Assembly (NCBI GenBank): GCA_009774245.1
Contig: VSNM01000013.1
Location: forward strand, 36,664 to 100,663
Direction: 5' to 3'
DNA length: 64,000 nt
DNA from: Lachnospiraceae bacterium
Lineage (GTDB): Bacteria > Bacillota > Clostridia > Lachnospirales > Lachnospiraceae
Shown here: positions 44,768 to 52,544 of the stretch, one piece after another
Numbering within the stretch: position 1 is the stretch's first letter
How the letters are laid out: every line of letters begins with the position of its first letter
Notes under the pieces: model-generated
What the model saw: the letters and a program-made list of their open reading frames with translations, nothing else
Told to the model about the DNA's origin: nothing
Database searches by the model: none
Translations under genes and position numbers: made by a program

Positions 44768-45160
44768 CTATTTCATCACTGACATCATCTGTGAAAAATT
44801 CTGGTTCAGCAATGTCATCATTCCGTTGTACTTGGTCTGGTTCTTCGCGAGGATCGCCAGCTCATTCTGGATGCTCACATTGTTGCCGTCATACCGGTAA
44901 GAGAGCTCCTCGTAATCCGTGTAGATCTCCGGCTCCAACTCCTCTAAGTCGAGATTCTTAACCCTCGTATCCACAGTGTCCTCGCCTGCCCGCGCAAAAG
45001 CGTGCTTCAGCTCTGTCTCAAAACGGATATCTTTTCTCTTGTAATTGGGAGTGTTCACATTTGCAATGTTATTGTTGATAATGTCATTTCTCGTAGCTGC
45101 TGCATCCAATGAAGTTCCCAACGCATTTACGTAGTCAAATATTCCTGAATTGTTTAACAT
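44768..45160 (-). CDS. flgB: Flagellar basal-body rod protein FlgB
   Basis: 130 residues, first gene of the operon. DAAATRNDIINNNIANVNTPNYKRKDI near the start is the rod signature and SYRYDGNNVSIQNELAILAKNQTKYNGMMTLLNQNF is the C-terminal helix. AAGGAGGAG precedes the ATG at 45160; the ATG at 45190 lacks a site. Confidence 0.96.
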   Translation of the reverse strand: MLNNSGIFDYVNALGTSLDAAATRNDIINNNIANVNTPNYKRKDIRFETELKHAFARAGEDTVDTRVKNLDLEELEPEIYTDYEELSYRYDGNNVSIQNELAILAKNQTKYNGMMTLLNQNFSQMMSVMK

Positions 45161-45256
45161 TGATTCTCCTCCTTCTTGTAATTTTTCCATTTTCTGGTTC
45201 TATGTAAACCATTATTGCCATAATGAATTTACATAATATGTTGTCTTTCTTACTCT

Positions 45257-45284
45257 ATTATAGATTATTTTCAGAATATTTCAA
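45257..45284 (-). promoter_or_regulatory. Sigma-A promoter of the flagellar operon with CodY box in the spacer
   Basis: On the minus strand TTGAAA (45279-45284), a 16-base spacer, and TATAAT (45257-45262), ~97 bases before flgB. The spacer contains AATATTCTGAAAATA (45266-45280), which matches the CodY consensus AATTTTCWGAAAATT at 13 of 15 positions. Confidence 0.75.
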
Positions 45285-45370
45285 GTATTTTTTTCATTAT
45301 TTTGCAATATTATGTGAATTTGTCCTGTTTTTTTATGTTAATTCACTGTTTTGAACCTGTAAATAGAAAA

Positions 45371-45400
45371 AAAGGCCTATCTTTTTCAAGATAAGCCTTT
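45371..45400 (-). terminator. codY intrinsic terminator
   Basis: On the minus strand AAAGGCTTATCTT pairs with AAGATAGGCCTTT, followed by a long T-run, ~40 bases after the codY stop. It makes the flagellar operon depend on its own promoter. Confidence 0.85.
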
Positions 45401-45438
45401 TGTTTCTTTTTTTTGAATTATTCCTCAAATTCGTCAGA

Positions 45439-46224
45439 CTATTTGTTCAGCTGACGCTTCAGCGCATCCACTTCCTCAAACACGACATCGTTCAAGACCT
45501 TGATGTAAGTTCCCTTCATGCCTGACGAGCGCGACTCTATGACGCCTGCGCTCTCAAACTTGCGAAGCGCGTTGACAATCACACTCCGTGTGATGCCTAC
45601 ACGATCTGCAATCTTGCTGGCGACCAGTATCCCCTCCGTGCCGTTGAGCTCATCAAAAATGTGCGTGATCGCCTCCATCTCAGAGAAGGACAGCGTGGAG
45701 ATCGCTGACTTCACCACCGCCACTTTCCGGCTCTCCTCCGCGTTCTCCTCGCTCACGGCGCGCAGCATCTCAAGTCCCACCACCGTCACACCGTACTCGC
45801 ACAGGATAATATCATCAATGTCATACTGTTCATTGCATTTATAGATAAACAGGGTGCCCAGACGCTCCCCCGCCGTCTCAATCGGTGTGATGACGGCCTG
45901 ATATTTACGTATGTCCGGACTCTCAAAACCAAGGGTTGCGAGATTGACATTCTCTTTCGTGGAGAGCACGCCGAGAAGCCGCTCATTTAACATGGGATCA
46001 ATGAAACCGCCCACGCTGTCCTCAACAAGCTCCTTGAGTTCATCCACGCCCTCGCAGGTACCTACGCCCAAGACCTTGCCTTTCTTGCTGATCACCAGCA
46101 CATTTGAATTGACGATATCGCGCATCACCTTGCAGATATCATTGAAAACTACCTTGCTGGAATTATTGTTGTGTAAAAGTTTTCCGATCTTTCTTGTTTT
46201 ATCTAAAAGTTGCACACTACCCAT
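45439..46224 (-). CDS. codY: GTP-sensing transcriptional pleiotropic repressor CodY
   Basis: 261 residues (family ~259). An N-terminal GAF domain binds branched-chain amino acids and a C-terminal winged helix binds DNA, with the diagnostic ASKIADRVGITRSVIVNALRKFESAGVIESRSSGMKGTY. Represses catabolic, competence and motility genes when nutrients are plentiful. GGAGGG precedes the ATG. The order topA, codY, flgB resembles the Bacillus order, though clpQ/clpY are missing. Confidence 0.97.
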   Translation of the reverse strand: MGSVQLLDKTRKIGKLLHNNNSSKVVFNDICKVMRDIVNSNVLVISKKGKVLGVGTCEGVDELKELVEDSVGGFIDPMLNERLLGVLSTKENVNLATLGFESPDIRKYQAVITPIETAGERLGTLFIYKCNEQYDIDDIILCEYGVTVVGLEMLRAVSEENAEESRKVAVVKSAISTLSFSEMEAITHIFDELNGTEGILVASKIADRVGITRSVIVNALRKFESAGVIESRSSGMKGTYIKVLNDVVFEEVDALKRQLNK

Positions 46225-46459
46225 AGTAACCCTCCAAGTCTCTCTATTCTTCGCAGCCCGCTGGAACTCCTGATCATCTGGCAGTTGTTATCCGCAAAAA
46301 TAGTTCTATTTATAGGCAAATTTTAACATATGGCAGTTCATTTTTCAATAGTTCCGGTCAATAATTCAAGAATACTTTACAATTTAATCAATTTTTTATA
46401 TATAAATCATAATTTGAACTGTTGGTGGAATTTCCATGATAATTTCAAAAAATCGCATA

Positions 46460-46554
46460 AATCGAGTAGGGGAATGCCCTTCTCCACTACTCGCGCGCCG
46501 GACACGGGCAGCCTTAGCTGCATATTTCCTTTTCGCGTCCGTGTGCATAAAAAT
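46460..46554 (+). repeat. Interspersed hairpin repeat, copy 3 of 4 (divergent, compensated)
   Basis: Hairpin A as in copy 1. The nested hairpin differs in sequence but still pairs: outer ACACGG/CCGTGT and inner GCAGC-CTTA-GCTGC. The A-run at its right end is the T-tract of the topA terminator. The rest of 46225-46459 is AT-rich and must hold the codY promoter; nothing else is recognised. Confidence 0.85.
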
Positions 46555-46587
46555 CCCGGCATACCGCTGTCCTGTCACGCATGCCGG
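46549..46587 (-). terminator. topA intrinsic terminator
   Basis: On the minus strand CCGGCAT pairs with ATGCCGG around an 18-base partly folded loop and is followed by GATTTTT, 18 bases after the topA stop. Confidence 0.82.
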
Positions 46588-46604
46588 AAATCTCTCCTAA
46601 AAAT

Positions 46605-48692
46605 CTATTGGGCCACTGCCTTATCACTCTCTATTTTTTTCATAAATCCACACTGTTCGTCCGCACAGACAAGCTTGTTCCCCTTCACAAGCATGATGCC
46701 GCCGCAACGCTCGCATTTCTCCCCGGACGGCCGCTGCCACACCATAAAGTCGCACTCCGGTATCGCCTCGCAGCCATAATATCTCCTGCCCTTCTTCGTC
46801 TTGCGGACGACAACCTCCCTGCCGCATTTGGGACAGGTCACGCCGATCTTCTCAAAGTAAGGCTTCGTGCTCCTGCATTCCGGAAATCCCGGGCAGGCGA
46901 GGAATTTGCCATGCGGACCGTACTTGATCACCATATTTCTGCCACACACCTCGCACACCTCGTCGGAGACCTCATCCGCGATCTCCACCTCGTCAAGCTC
47001 TTTCTCCGCCTTCTTCACCGCCTCGTCGAGATCGGGATAAAAGTTCGCCACTACCGTCTTCCATCCGATCGTCCCGGCCTCCACCTTGTCGAGCAGCGCC
47101 TCCAGGTTGGCTGTGAAGTTCACATCGACGATGGTCGAAAACGCATCCTTCATCATGCTGTTGACCACCTCGCCAAGTTCCGACACATAGAGGTTTTTGT
47201 CCTCCTTGACCACATAGCGCCTCGCCATGATCGTCGTAATCGTCGGCGCATACGTGCTGGGACGTCCGATTCCCAACTCCTCGAGCGCCCGCACCAGCGA
47301 CGCCTCCGTGTAGTGTGCGGGCGGCTGGGTGAAATGCTGTTTGGGATCAAATGTCTCCAGCGTCAGCTGCGTATCCTTTGTGATCTCCTTCACCAGTGTA
47401 TTGGAATCGGCCTTCTCCTCGTCGGCCTCCTTGTAGACGCTCATAAACCCATCAAAGCCCAGCTTCGACGCCGACACGGTAAACCGGTGTCCATTCGCGT
47501 CAATCCTGACAGAAGTTGTCTCATATTTCGCCGGTGTCATACGGCTCGCCGTAAAACGCTTCCAGATGAGCTGATACAGGCGGAACTGATCCCTGCTCAG
47601 GGACTCCTTTATATCCGCCGGTGTGTTTTTGATGTCTGTCGGACGGATAGCCTCATGCGCGTCCTGAATCTTCTGTTCCTTCTTCTTCTCCGTTACGGCC
47701 TCAGCTGCATACTGGTTTCCGTAATTTTTAGCGATATATTCCCTGGAAGCCGTCACCGCCTCATCGGACACACGGGTGGAATCCGTTCTCAGGTAAGTGA
47801 TGATGCCGACCGTACCCTGCCCCTTCAGCTCCACGCCCTCATAGAGCTGCTGCGCCAGACGCATCGTCTTCTGTGTCGAAAAATTGAGTGCCTTGCTCGC
47901 CTCCTGCTGGAGCGTCGATGTCGTAAAGGGCATCGGCGCCTTCTTGATGCGCTCGCCTTTCTTGATATCTGTCACCTCAAAGCGCGCATTTCCAAGCTCT
48001 CCTAAGATTTTGTCCATCTCTTCCCTAGAAGAAATCTCCGCTTTTTTGTCCCCTACTCCATAGTACTTTGCGACCAGCGGCTTCTTCTCGCCCTTGATCT
48101 TCAACGCCGCATCGAGTGTCCAGTACTCCTCCGGAATAAACGCGTTGATCTCGTCCTCCCTGTCACAGATAATGCGCAGCGCCACCGACTGTACCCTGCC
48201 CGCACTCAGTCCTCTCTTGATCTTTGCCCACAGCAGTGGTGAGATGCGGTATCCCACCATTCTGTCCAGCATACGTCTCGCCTGCTGCGCGTCCACGAGA
48301 TTCATATCGATCTCCCTCGGATTCTTGAGGGATTCCTTCACCGCATTCTTTGTGATCTCATTGAATGTGATACGATATACCTTTTTATCCTCCAGCTTGA
48401 GCGCGATATACAGATGCCACGAGATCGCCTCCCCCTCGCGGTCCGGGTCTGTCGCGAGATAGATCTTGTCGGCCTTCTTGACTTCCTTCCTGAGCTTTGC
48501 CAGGATATCGCCCTTACCTCGTATCGTTATATATTTGGGTTCATAGTCGTTGTCCGCGTCAAATCCCAGCTGGCTCTTGGGCATATCGCGCACATGGCCG
48601 TTGCTCGCCATAACCTCATAATTTGCACCCAGAAATTTCTTGATCGTCTTCACCTTCGCGGGTGACTCCACTATCACTAAATACTTTGCCAT
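46605..48692 (-). CDS. topA: DNA topoisomerase I
   Basis: Relaxes negative supercoils. 695 residues: Toprim domain (YLVIVESPAKVKTI and the acidic triad DPDREGEAISW near 82), the catalytic Tyr in GIITYLRTDSTRVS near 295, then three C-terminal C4 zinc ribbons (CEVCGRN, CPKCGRE and CERCGGI, each with a second Cys pair). AGGGG precedes the ATG at 48692. Confidence 0.97.
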   Translation of the reverse strand: MAKYLVIVESPAKVKTIKKFLGANYEVMASNGHVRDMPKSQLGFDADNDYEPKYITIRGKGDILAKLRKEVKKADKIYLATDPDREGEAISWHLYIALKLEDKKVYRITFNEITKNAVKESLKNPREIDMNLVDAQQARRMLDRMVGYRISPLLWAKIKRGLSAGRVQSVALRIICDREDEINAFIPEEYWTLDAALKIKGEKKPLVAKYYGVGDKKAEISSREEMDKILGELGNARFEVTDIKKGERIKKAPMPFTTSTLQQEASKALNFSTQKTMRLAQQLYEGVELKGQGTVGIITYLRTDSTRVSDEAVTASREYIAKNYGNQYAAEAVTEKKKEQKIQDAHEAIRPTDIKNTPADIKESLSRDQFRLYQLIWKRFTASRMTPAKYETTSVRIDANGHRFTVSASKLGFDGFMSVYKEADEEKADSNTLVKEITKDTQLTLETFDPKQHFTQPPAHYTEASLVRALEELGIGRPSTYAPTITTIMARRYVVKEDKNLYVSELGEVVNSMMKDAFSTIVDVNFTANLEALLDKVEAGTIGWKTVVANFYPDLDEAVKKAEKELDEVEIADEVSDEVCEVCGRNMVIKYGPHGKFLACPGFPECRSTKPYFEKIGVTCPKCGREVVVRKTKKGRRYYGCEAIPECDFMVWQRPSGEKCERCGGIMLVKGNKLVCADEQCGFMKKIESDKAVAQ

Positions 48693-48805
48693 ATCCAACC
48701 CCTACTTGTTCCTTCTATATTTAATGTGTTTTTGATGTATCTGACTTACGTTCACCACTATAACCCAATTTTCAAATCGTGGCAAGTAAAATTTTAGAAA
48801 ATTTT

Positions 48806-49924
48806 TTACAGACGCCCATACTGCCTGTTGCTGCACCGGATCAATCCTTTCAATTCCAGTTCCACCAGTCCCTGGCAAATCTGTGGTATTGTGCAGGCGC
48901 TCTTCTTCTCCCGCAGCTTTGCGACGATCATGTCCTGCGCGATCGGCAGCATTTCGAGAACCCCGTAAACCTCTTGTGCCGCCTGTGAAAGTTTTATGGG
49001 CAGCTGTCCCTGCGGCGCTTTTGATTTTTTCAGGATCGGCTCCCAGAACATATCTTCTATGATATCCTCCGGCGCGAGCGCAAGCGCCGCTCCCTGACGA
49101 ATCAGGCGGTTGCACCCCATGCTGAGGCTGTCGGTACACCTGCCTGGTATCGCATAGACTTCTCTGCCCTGCTCCAATGCCATGTCCACTGTGATCAGCG
49201 TCCCGCTCTTCTCCCTTGCCTCCACGACGAGCACTACGTCCGCAAGCGCGCTGATGATACGGTTGCGCGGCGGAAAAAGAGCCGGCCGCGGCTCCATTCC
49301 GGGCGGATACTCCGACAACACTCCGCCGCGCTCCAAAAGCTGTCTGTACAAAGACTCGTTGCTCCGGGGATATACGATATCAACCCCGCACCCGAGCACT
49401 GCATAGGAGCTGCCCCCTGCCTTCAATGCCGCTGCCTGTCCGATGCCGTCTATTCCCGCCGCCATGCCGCTTATGACATCCACGCCGCGCTCCGCAAAAC
49501 CTTTTGCAAATCGCTCCGCCATGGTCCTGCCATATTCACTGCATTTCCTTGCCCCGATCACTGCCACCGCAGGCGTCCTTTCGTCGGGCAGCCTCCCTCT
49601 GTAGAAGATGCCAAAAGGCGGATCTGGGATCTCCGCGAGCTTCCCTGGGAAATCGGCTGCCTGACAGTACGTATAGCCGACGCCGAGCTTTGTGAGATAG
49701 TCCCATACCTTCTGTGGTTCATAGCGCTTCCTGTGCTGCAGGAGGCGCTCACAGCCCTGCAGCCCCATGACCGCAGCCACCTGCCCCTCCTCCATCTCAT
49801 AGATCTTCTGCACACTTCCCGCCGCTTCGAGAAGTCTGTATTTTGTCTCGCCTGCAACCCAGTAGATCGTATCAAGCCACGCGGCATACATCTTTTGTTC
49901 CAGTTCCTTTTGATCTTCTGTCAT
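48806..49924 (-). CDS. dprA: DNA-processing protein DprA
   Basis: 372 residues. Loads RecA on incoming single-stranded DNA during transformation. N-terminal SAM-like helices, a Rossmann fold with VIGARKCSEYGRTMAE near 130 and ISGMAAGIDGIGQAAALKAGG near 160, then VVVEAREKSGTLITVDMALEQGREVYAIPG near 245, and a C-terminal winged helix. The ATG at 49924 starts four bases after the comM-like stop; the longer frame to 50020 lies inside that gene. Confidence 0.95.
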   Translation of the reverse strand: MTEDQKELEQKMYAAWLDTIYWVAGETKYRLLEAAGSVQKIYEMEEGQVAAVMGLQGCERLLQHRKRYEPQKVWDYLTKLGVGYTYCQAADFPGKLAEIPDPPFGIFYRGRLPDERTPAVAVIGARKCSEYGRTMAERFAKGFAERGVDVISGMAAGIDGIGQAAALKAGGSSYAVLGCGVDIVYPRSNESLYRQLLERGGVLSEYPPGMEPRPALFPPRNRIISALADVVLVVEAREKSGTLITVDMALEQGREVYAIPGRCTDSLSMGCNRLIRQGAALALAPEDIIEDMFWEPILKKSKAPQGQLPIKLSQAAQEVYGVLEMLPIAQDMIVAKLREKKSACTIPQICQGLVELELKGLIRCSNRQYGRL

Positions 49925-49928
49925 ATCC

Positions 49929-51470
49929 CTAGCTCCAATATCCTTTATCATTGATCCGATAGCACACCGCCTCGCTGATATGCGCCGTACTGATATCATC
50001 CTGCCCGTCCAGGTCGGCAATCGTCCGCGCCACTTTTATTATTTTATGATATGCACGCGCCGACAGATTCATCATGGTAAATATTTCCTCCAGCATCTCC
50101 TGCTCATCCGCCCCGAGCCTGCAGTACTCCCTGATATCGCCGGAGCGAAGCTCAGCGTTGAACCGATACCGTGTGCCCCTGTATCGGTGCTCCTGACGCG
50201 CTCTCGCCTCCATGACGCGCGCCTTGATGTCGGCGCTGCTCTCATTGTGCGGCTCAGCGGAAAGCTGCCTGATATCCACCCGCGGCGCCTCCGTCACTAC
50301 ATCGATTCTGTCCAGAATCGGTCCTGATATTCTCGACAGATACCTCCTGATCTCCGCCTCTGAGCATGTGCACCGGTTTCTGTCCGGAAAATACCCGCAG
50401 GGGCAGGGATTCATCGCCGCCACGAGCATGAAATCAGCCGGATACACAAAATTTCCATACGTCCTGGCAATGTGAATCCGCTTGTCCTCGAGAGGCTGTC
50501 TCAGGATTTCGATAGTATTATGGCGAAATTCCGGAAGCTCGTCCATAAACAGGACGCCTCTGTGCGCCAGCGATATGACGCCGGGTCTTGGAATCCTCCC
50601 GCCGCCTGCGAGCGCCTGTTCGGAAATCGTGTGATGTGGATCGAGAAATGGTCTCTTTGTGATCAGCGCCTTATCGTCGTCGAGCTGCCCTGCCACGCTG
50701 TATATCGTGGTGACCTCAAGGCTTTCTTCCCTTGACAGATCAGGCAGTATCGTCGGTATCCGCTTCGCGATCATGGTCTTGCCGGAGCCCGGGGGACCAA
50801 TCATCAGGACATGATGAAATCCCGCCGCCGCGATCTCCACCGCACGCTTTACCACCTCCTGACCATTGATGTCCGCAAAATCCAGATCTTTCTCCGGTTC
50901 GTCAATGGCTCCGATCAGGGTTCTGCCGGCCGGAGCGATCTTCTGCGGCTTGCGCTCCTCAACCTCCTGCAGATATTCTATGGTTTCCGACAGACTGTCT
51001 ACGCCGATAATCTCAATGCCGTCTATGACCGCACCCTCCCTCACGTTCGCCACCGGCACGATACACCGCTTCACACATTCGCGTTTCGCCTTCTGTACGA
51101 TGGGCAGCACGCCTCTGACTGCACGCACTTCTCCGTCCAGTCCCAGCTCACCCACAATGAGGGTGTTGTGTATGCCCTCCTCCGGTATCATCCCCAGCGA
51201 CACGAGAATGCCGACCGCGATCGGAAGATCATAGGAAGCGCCTTCCTTGCGCATCTCCGCCGGAGAGATACTGACGGTGAGCCGCATGGGAGGTATCTGT
51301 ATGGAGGCATTTTTGAGTGCCACTCTGACGCGCTCCTTTGCCTCCCTTACCTCGTTATTCAGCTGTCCGACCATCTCAAAGCCGGGCATACCCTTAGACG
51401 CGTCGACCTCCACCGCCGCAAGCATACTCTCAATGCCATTAACGGCGCCTGTAATCACTCTACTGTACAT
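49929..51470 (-). CDS. YifB/ComM-type Mg-chelatase-like AAA ATPase
   Basis: 513 residues. An N-terminal ChlI-type domain (MPGFEMVGQLNNEVREAKERVRVALKNA) precedes the AAA+ module with Walker A MIGPPGSGKTMIAKRIP near 220 and Walker B-like RGVLFMDELPEFRHNTIEILRQPLED near 310, a NPCPCGYFPDRNRCTCS Cys cluster, and a C-terminal Mg_chelatase_C domain. The ComM homologue extends branch migration during natural transformation; the position next to dprA agrees. AAGGAG precedes the ATG at 51470. Confidence 0.93.
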   Translation of the reverse strand: MYSRVITGAVNGIESMLAAVEVDASKGMPGFEMVGQLNNEVREAKERVRVALKNASIQIPPMRLTVSISPAEMRKEGASYDLPIAVGILVSLGMIPEEGIHNTLIVGELGLDGEVRAVRGVLPIVQKAKRECVKRCIVPVANVREGAVIDGIEIIGVDSLSETIEYLQEVEERKPQKIAPAGRTLIGAIDEPEKDLDFADINGQEVVKRAVEIAAAGFHHVLMIGPPGSGKTMIAKRIPTILPDLSREESLEVTTIYSVAGQLDDDKALITKRPFLDPHHTISEQALAGGGRIPRPGVISLAHRGVLFMDELPEFRHNTIEILRQPLEDKRIHIARTYGNFVYPADFMLVAAMNPCPCGYFPDRNRCTCSEAEIRRYLSRISGPILDRIDVVTEAPRVDIRQLSAEPHNESSADIKARVMEARARQEHRYRGTRYRFNAELRSGDIREYCRLGADEQEMLEEIFTMMNLSARAYHKIIKVARTIADLDGQDDISTAHISEAVCYRINDKGYWS

Positions 51471-51535
51471 TCGCAATAACTCCTTCGTTTTTCGCATTAC
51501 CTGTCATATATAACACAAGTATCTCCCAAAAACAA

Positions 51536-51578
51536 CCGAAATGTAAAAATTAGCACGCGAAATGTAAAAAATAACACA
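51536..51578. repeat. Two tandem ~21-bp repeats resembling an IS21-type end
   Basis: CGAAATGTAAAAATTAGCACG at 51537 is followed 21 bases later by CGAAATGTAAAAAATAACAC. Tandem blocks of this kind are typical of IS21-family termini, and a similar single block lies at 30914. No transposase is near. It sits between the comM-like start and the sigK stop. Confidence 0.5.
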
Positions 51579-51581
51579 CTT

Positions 51582-52241
51582 TTAACACAGGTTCTCCTCT
51601 TCCAGACCTGCCCTCAGCTTACCGAGTGCTTTCTTCTCAATCCGGGATACATAGCTTCTGGAAATTCCCAGCATTTTGCCGATATCCCTCTGTGTCATCT
51701 CCTCGCCGGTAAAGCTCTTTCCCAGCATACCGTAGCGCATTCTGATGATGTCGCGCTCCCTGTCATCAAGCTTCTCCTCGATCAGGCGGGACAGGCACCG
51801 GAGTTTTGCCATCATATCCATATCGTCCACGATATCACGCTGCTCCTGCTCGCAGACATCAATCAGGTTGATCTCATTTCCTTCTTTGTCCGTTCCGATC
51901 GGTTCATACAGCGATACCTCGCGCGTAACCTTCTTTCTCGCCCGAAACATCATCAACAGCTCATTGTCAATGCATCTTGCCGCGTAGGTAGCAAGCCTGC
52001 TGCCCTTCTCTGCCTTGAACGTATTCACTGCCTTGATCAGCCCTATGGTTCCTATGGAGATCAGATCCTCCATATCCTCGCCGCACCCCATGTACTTCTT
52101 TGACACGTGCGCCACCAGACGCAGATTTCTCTCGATCAAAATCTGCCTTGCCCTATGGGCTGCTTCCAAATCCTCGCTGTTCATTGCTTCCAGGTATAAG
52201 GTCTCCTCCTTGGCAGATAAAGGTTGCTCAAAGGTTTTCAA
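51582..52241 (-). CDS. sigK: SigK-type RNA polymerase sigma factor
   Basis: 219 residues of the sigma-70 family, closest in motif to late mother-cell sigma-K: region 2 DLISIGTIGLIKAVNTFKAEKGSRLATYAARCIDNELLM and region 4.2 TQRDIGKMLGISRSYVSRIEKKALGKL. The frame is open to 52406, but that part covers a terminator and has no start. TTG 52241 with GGGGG six bases upstream fits the family N-terminus (FEQPLSAKEE). An eight-codon frame MSPGGIS (52261-52238) ends overlapping this TTG, suggesting coupling. The reading frame is not split by a skin-type element. Confidence 0.88.
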   Translation of the reverse strand: MKTFEQPLSAKEETLYLEAMNSEDLEAAHRARQILIERNLRLVAHVSKKYMGCGEDMEDLISIGTIGLIKAVNTFKAEKGSRLATYAARCIDNELLMMFRARKKVTREVSLYEPIGTDKEGNEINLIDVCEQEQRDIVDDMDMMAKLRCLSRLIEEKLDDRERDIIRMRYGMLGKSFTGEEMTQRDIGKMLGISRSYVSRIEKKALGKLRAGLEEENLC

Positions 52242-52302
52242 GAAATGCCCCCAGGACTCATTTATTCTATTGTATGAACTGCCCCCCTTTAAAGTGCCTT
52301 TC

Positions 52303-52338
52303 CAAAAAAAAATCGGGGCTGCGCACAAAAAAAGCCCC
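52303..52338 (-). terminator. tRNA-Gly terminator
   Basis: On the minus strand GGGGCT pairs with AGCCCC (13-base loop), followed by GATTTTTTTTT. Its sequence GTGCGCAGCCCC equals one end of the interspersed hairpin repeat, so a repeat fragment may have been kept as terminator. Confidence 0.82.
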
Positions 52339-52364
52339 TGAAAATCAAGGACTCTTAACAAAAA

Positions 52365-52437
52365 AGCGATAGACGGGGCTCGAACCCGCGGTCTCGACCT
52401 TGGCAAGGTCGCGCGTTACCAACTACGCCACTATCGC
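52365..52437 (-). tRNA. tRNA-Gly(GCC)
   Basis: Clover-leaf on the minus strand: acceptor GCGATAG/CTATCGC (7 bp), D arm GCGT...ACGC with AGTTGGTA loop, anticodon arm CGACC-TTGCCAA-GGTCG with anticodon GCC, T arm GCGGG-TTCGAGC-CCCGT, discriminator T. CCA is not encoded. It has its own promoter and terminator and lies just downstream of a glyA-containing group. Confidence 0.96.
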
Positions 52438-52484
52438 ATGCATAATATGTATATCTTGTCCGCATCATCTTACGAACAAAATAT

Positions 52485-52513
52485 ACTATACTACACTGGT
52501 ATTCATTTGTCAA
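52485..52513 (-). promoter_or_regulatory. Strong sigma-A promoter of tRNA-Gly
   Basis: On the minus strand TTGACA, a 17-base spacer, and TATAGT, about 48 bases before the tRNA. Confidence 0.85.
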
Positions 52514-52544
52514 CTGTTTTTTTCTGATTTTTTCTATCTATTTT

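Noticed and set aside
46581..48005. Long plus-strand open frame (474 residues) opposite topA
   Set aside because: It is the antisense shadow of topA: no ribosome binding site, a His/Leu/Arg-rich composition typical of reverse-complement frames, and topA is intact on the other strand.
48702..49139. Minus-strand open frame of 145 residues between dprA and topA
   Set aside because: It overlaps the dprA C-terminus in another frame and has no family signal.
50811..51479. Plus-strand open frame of 222 residues opposite the comM-like gene
   Set aside because: Antisense shadow with a His/Arg-rich composition.
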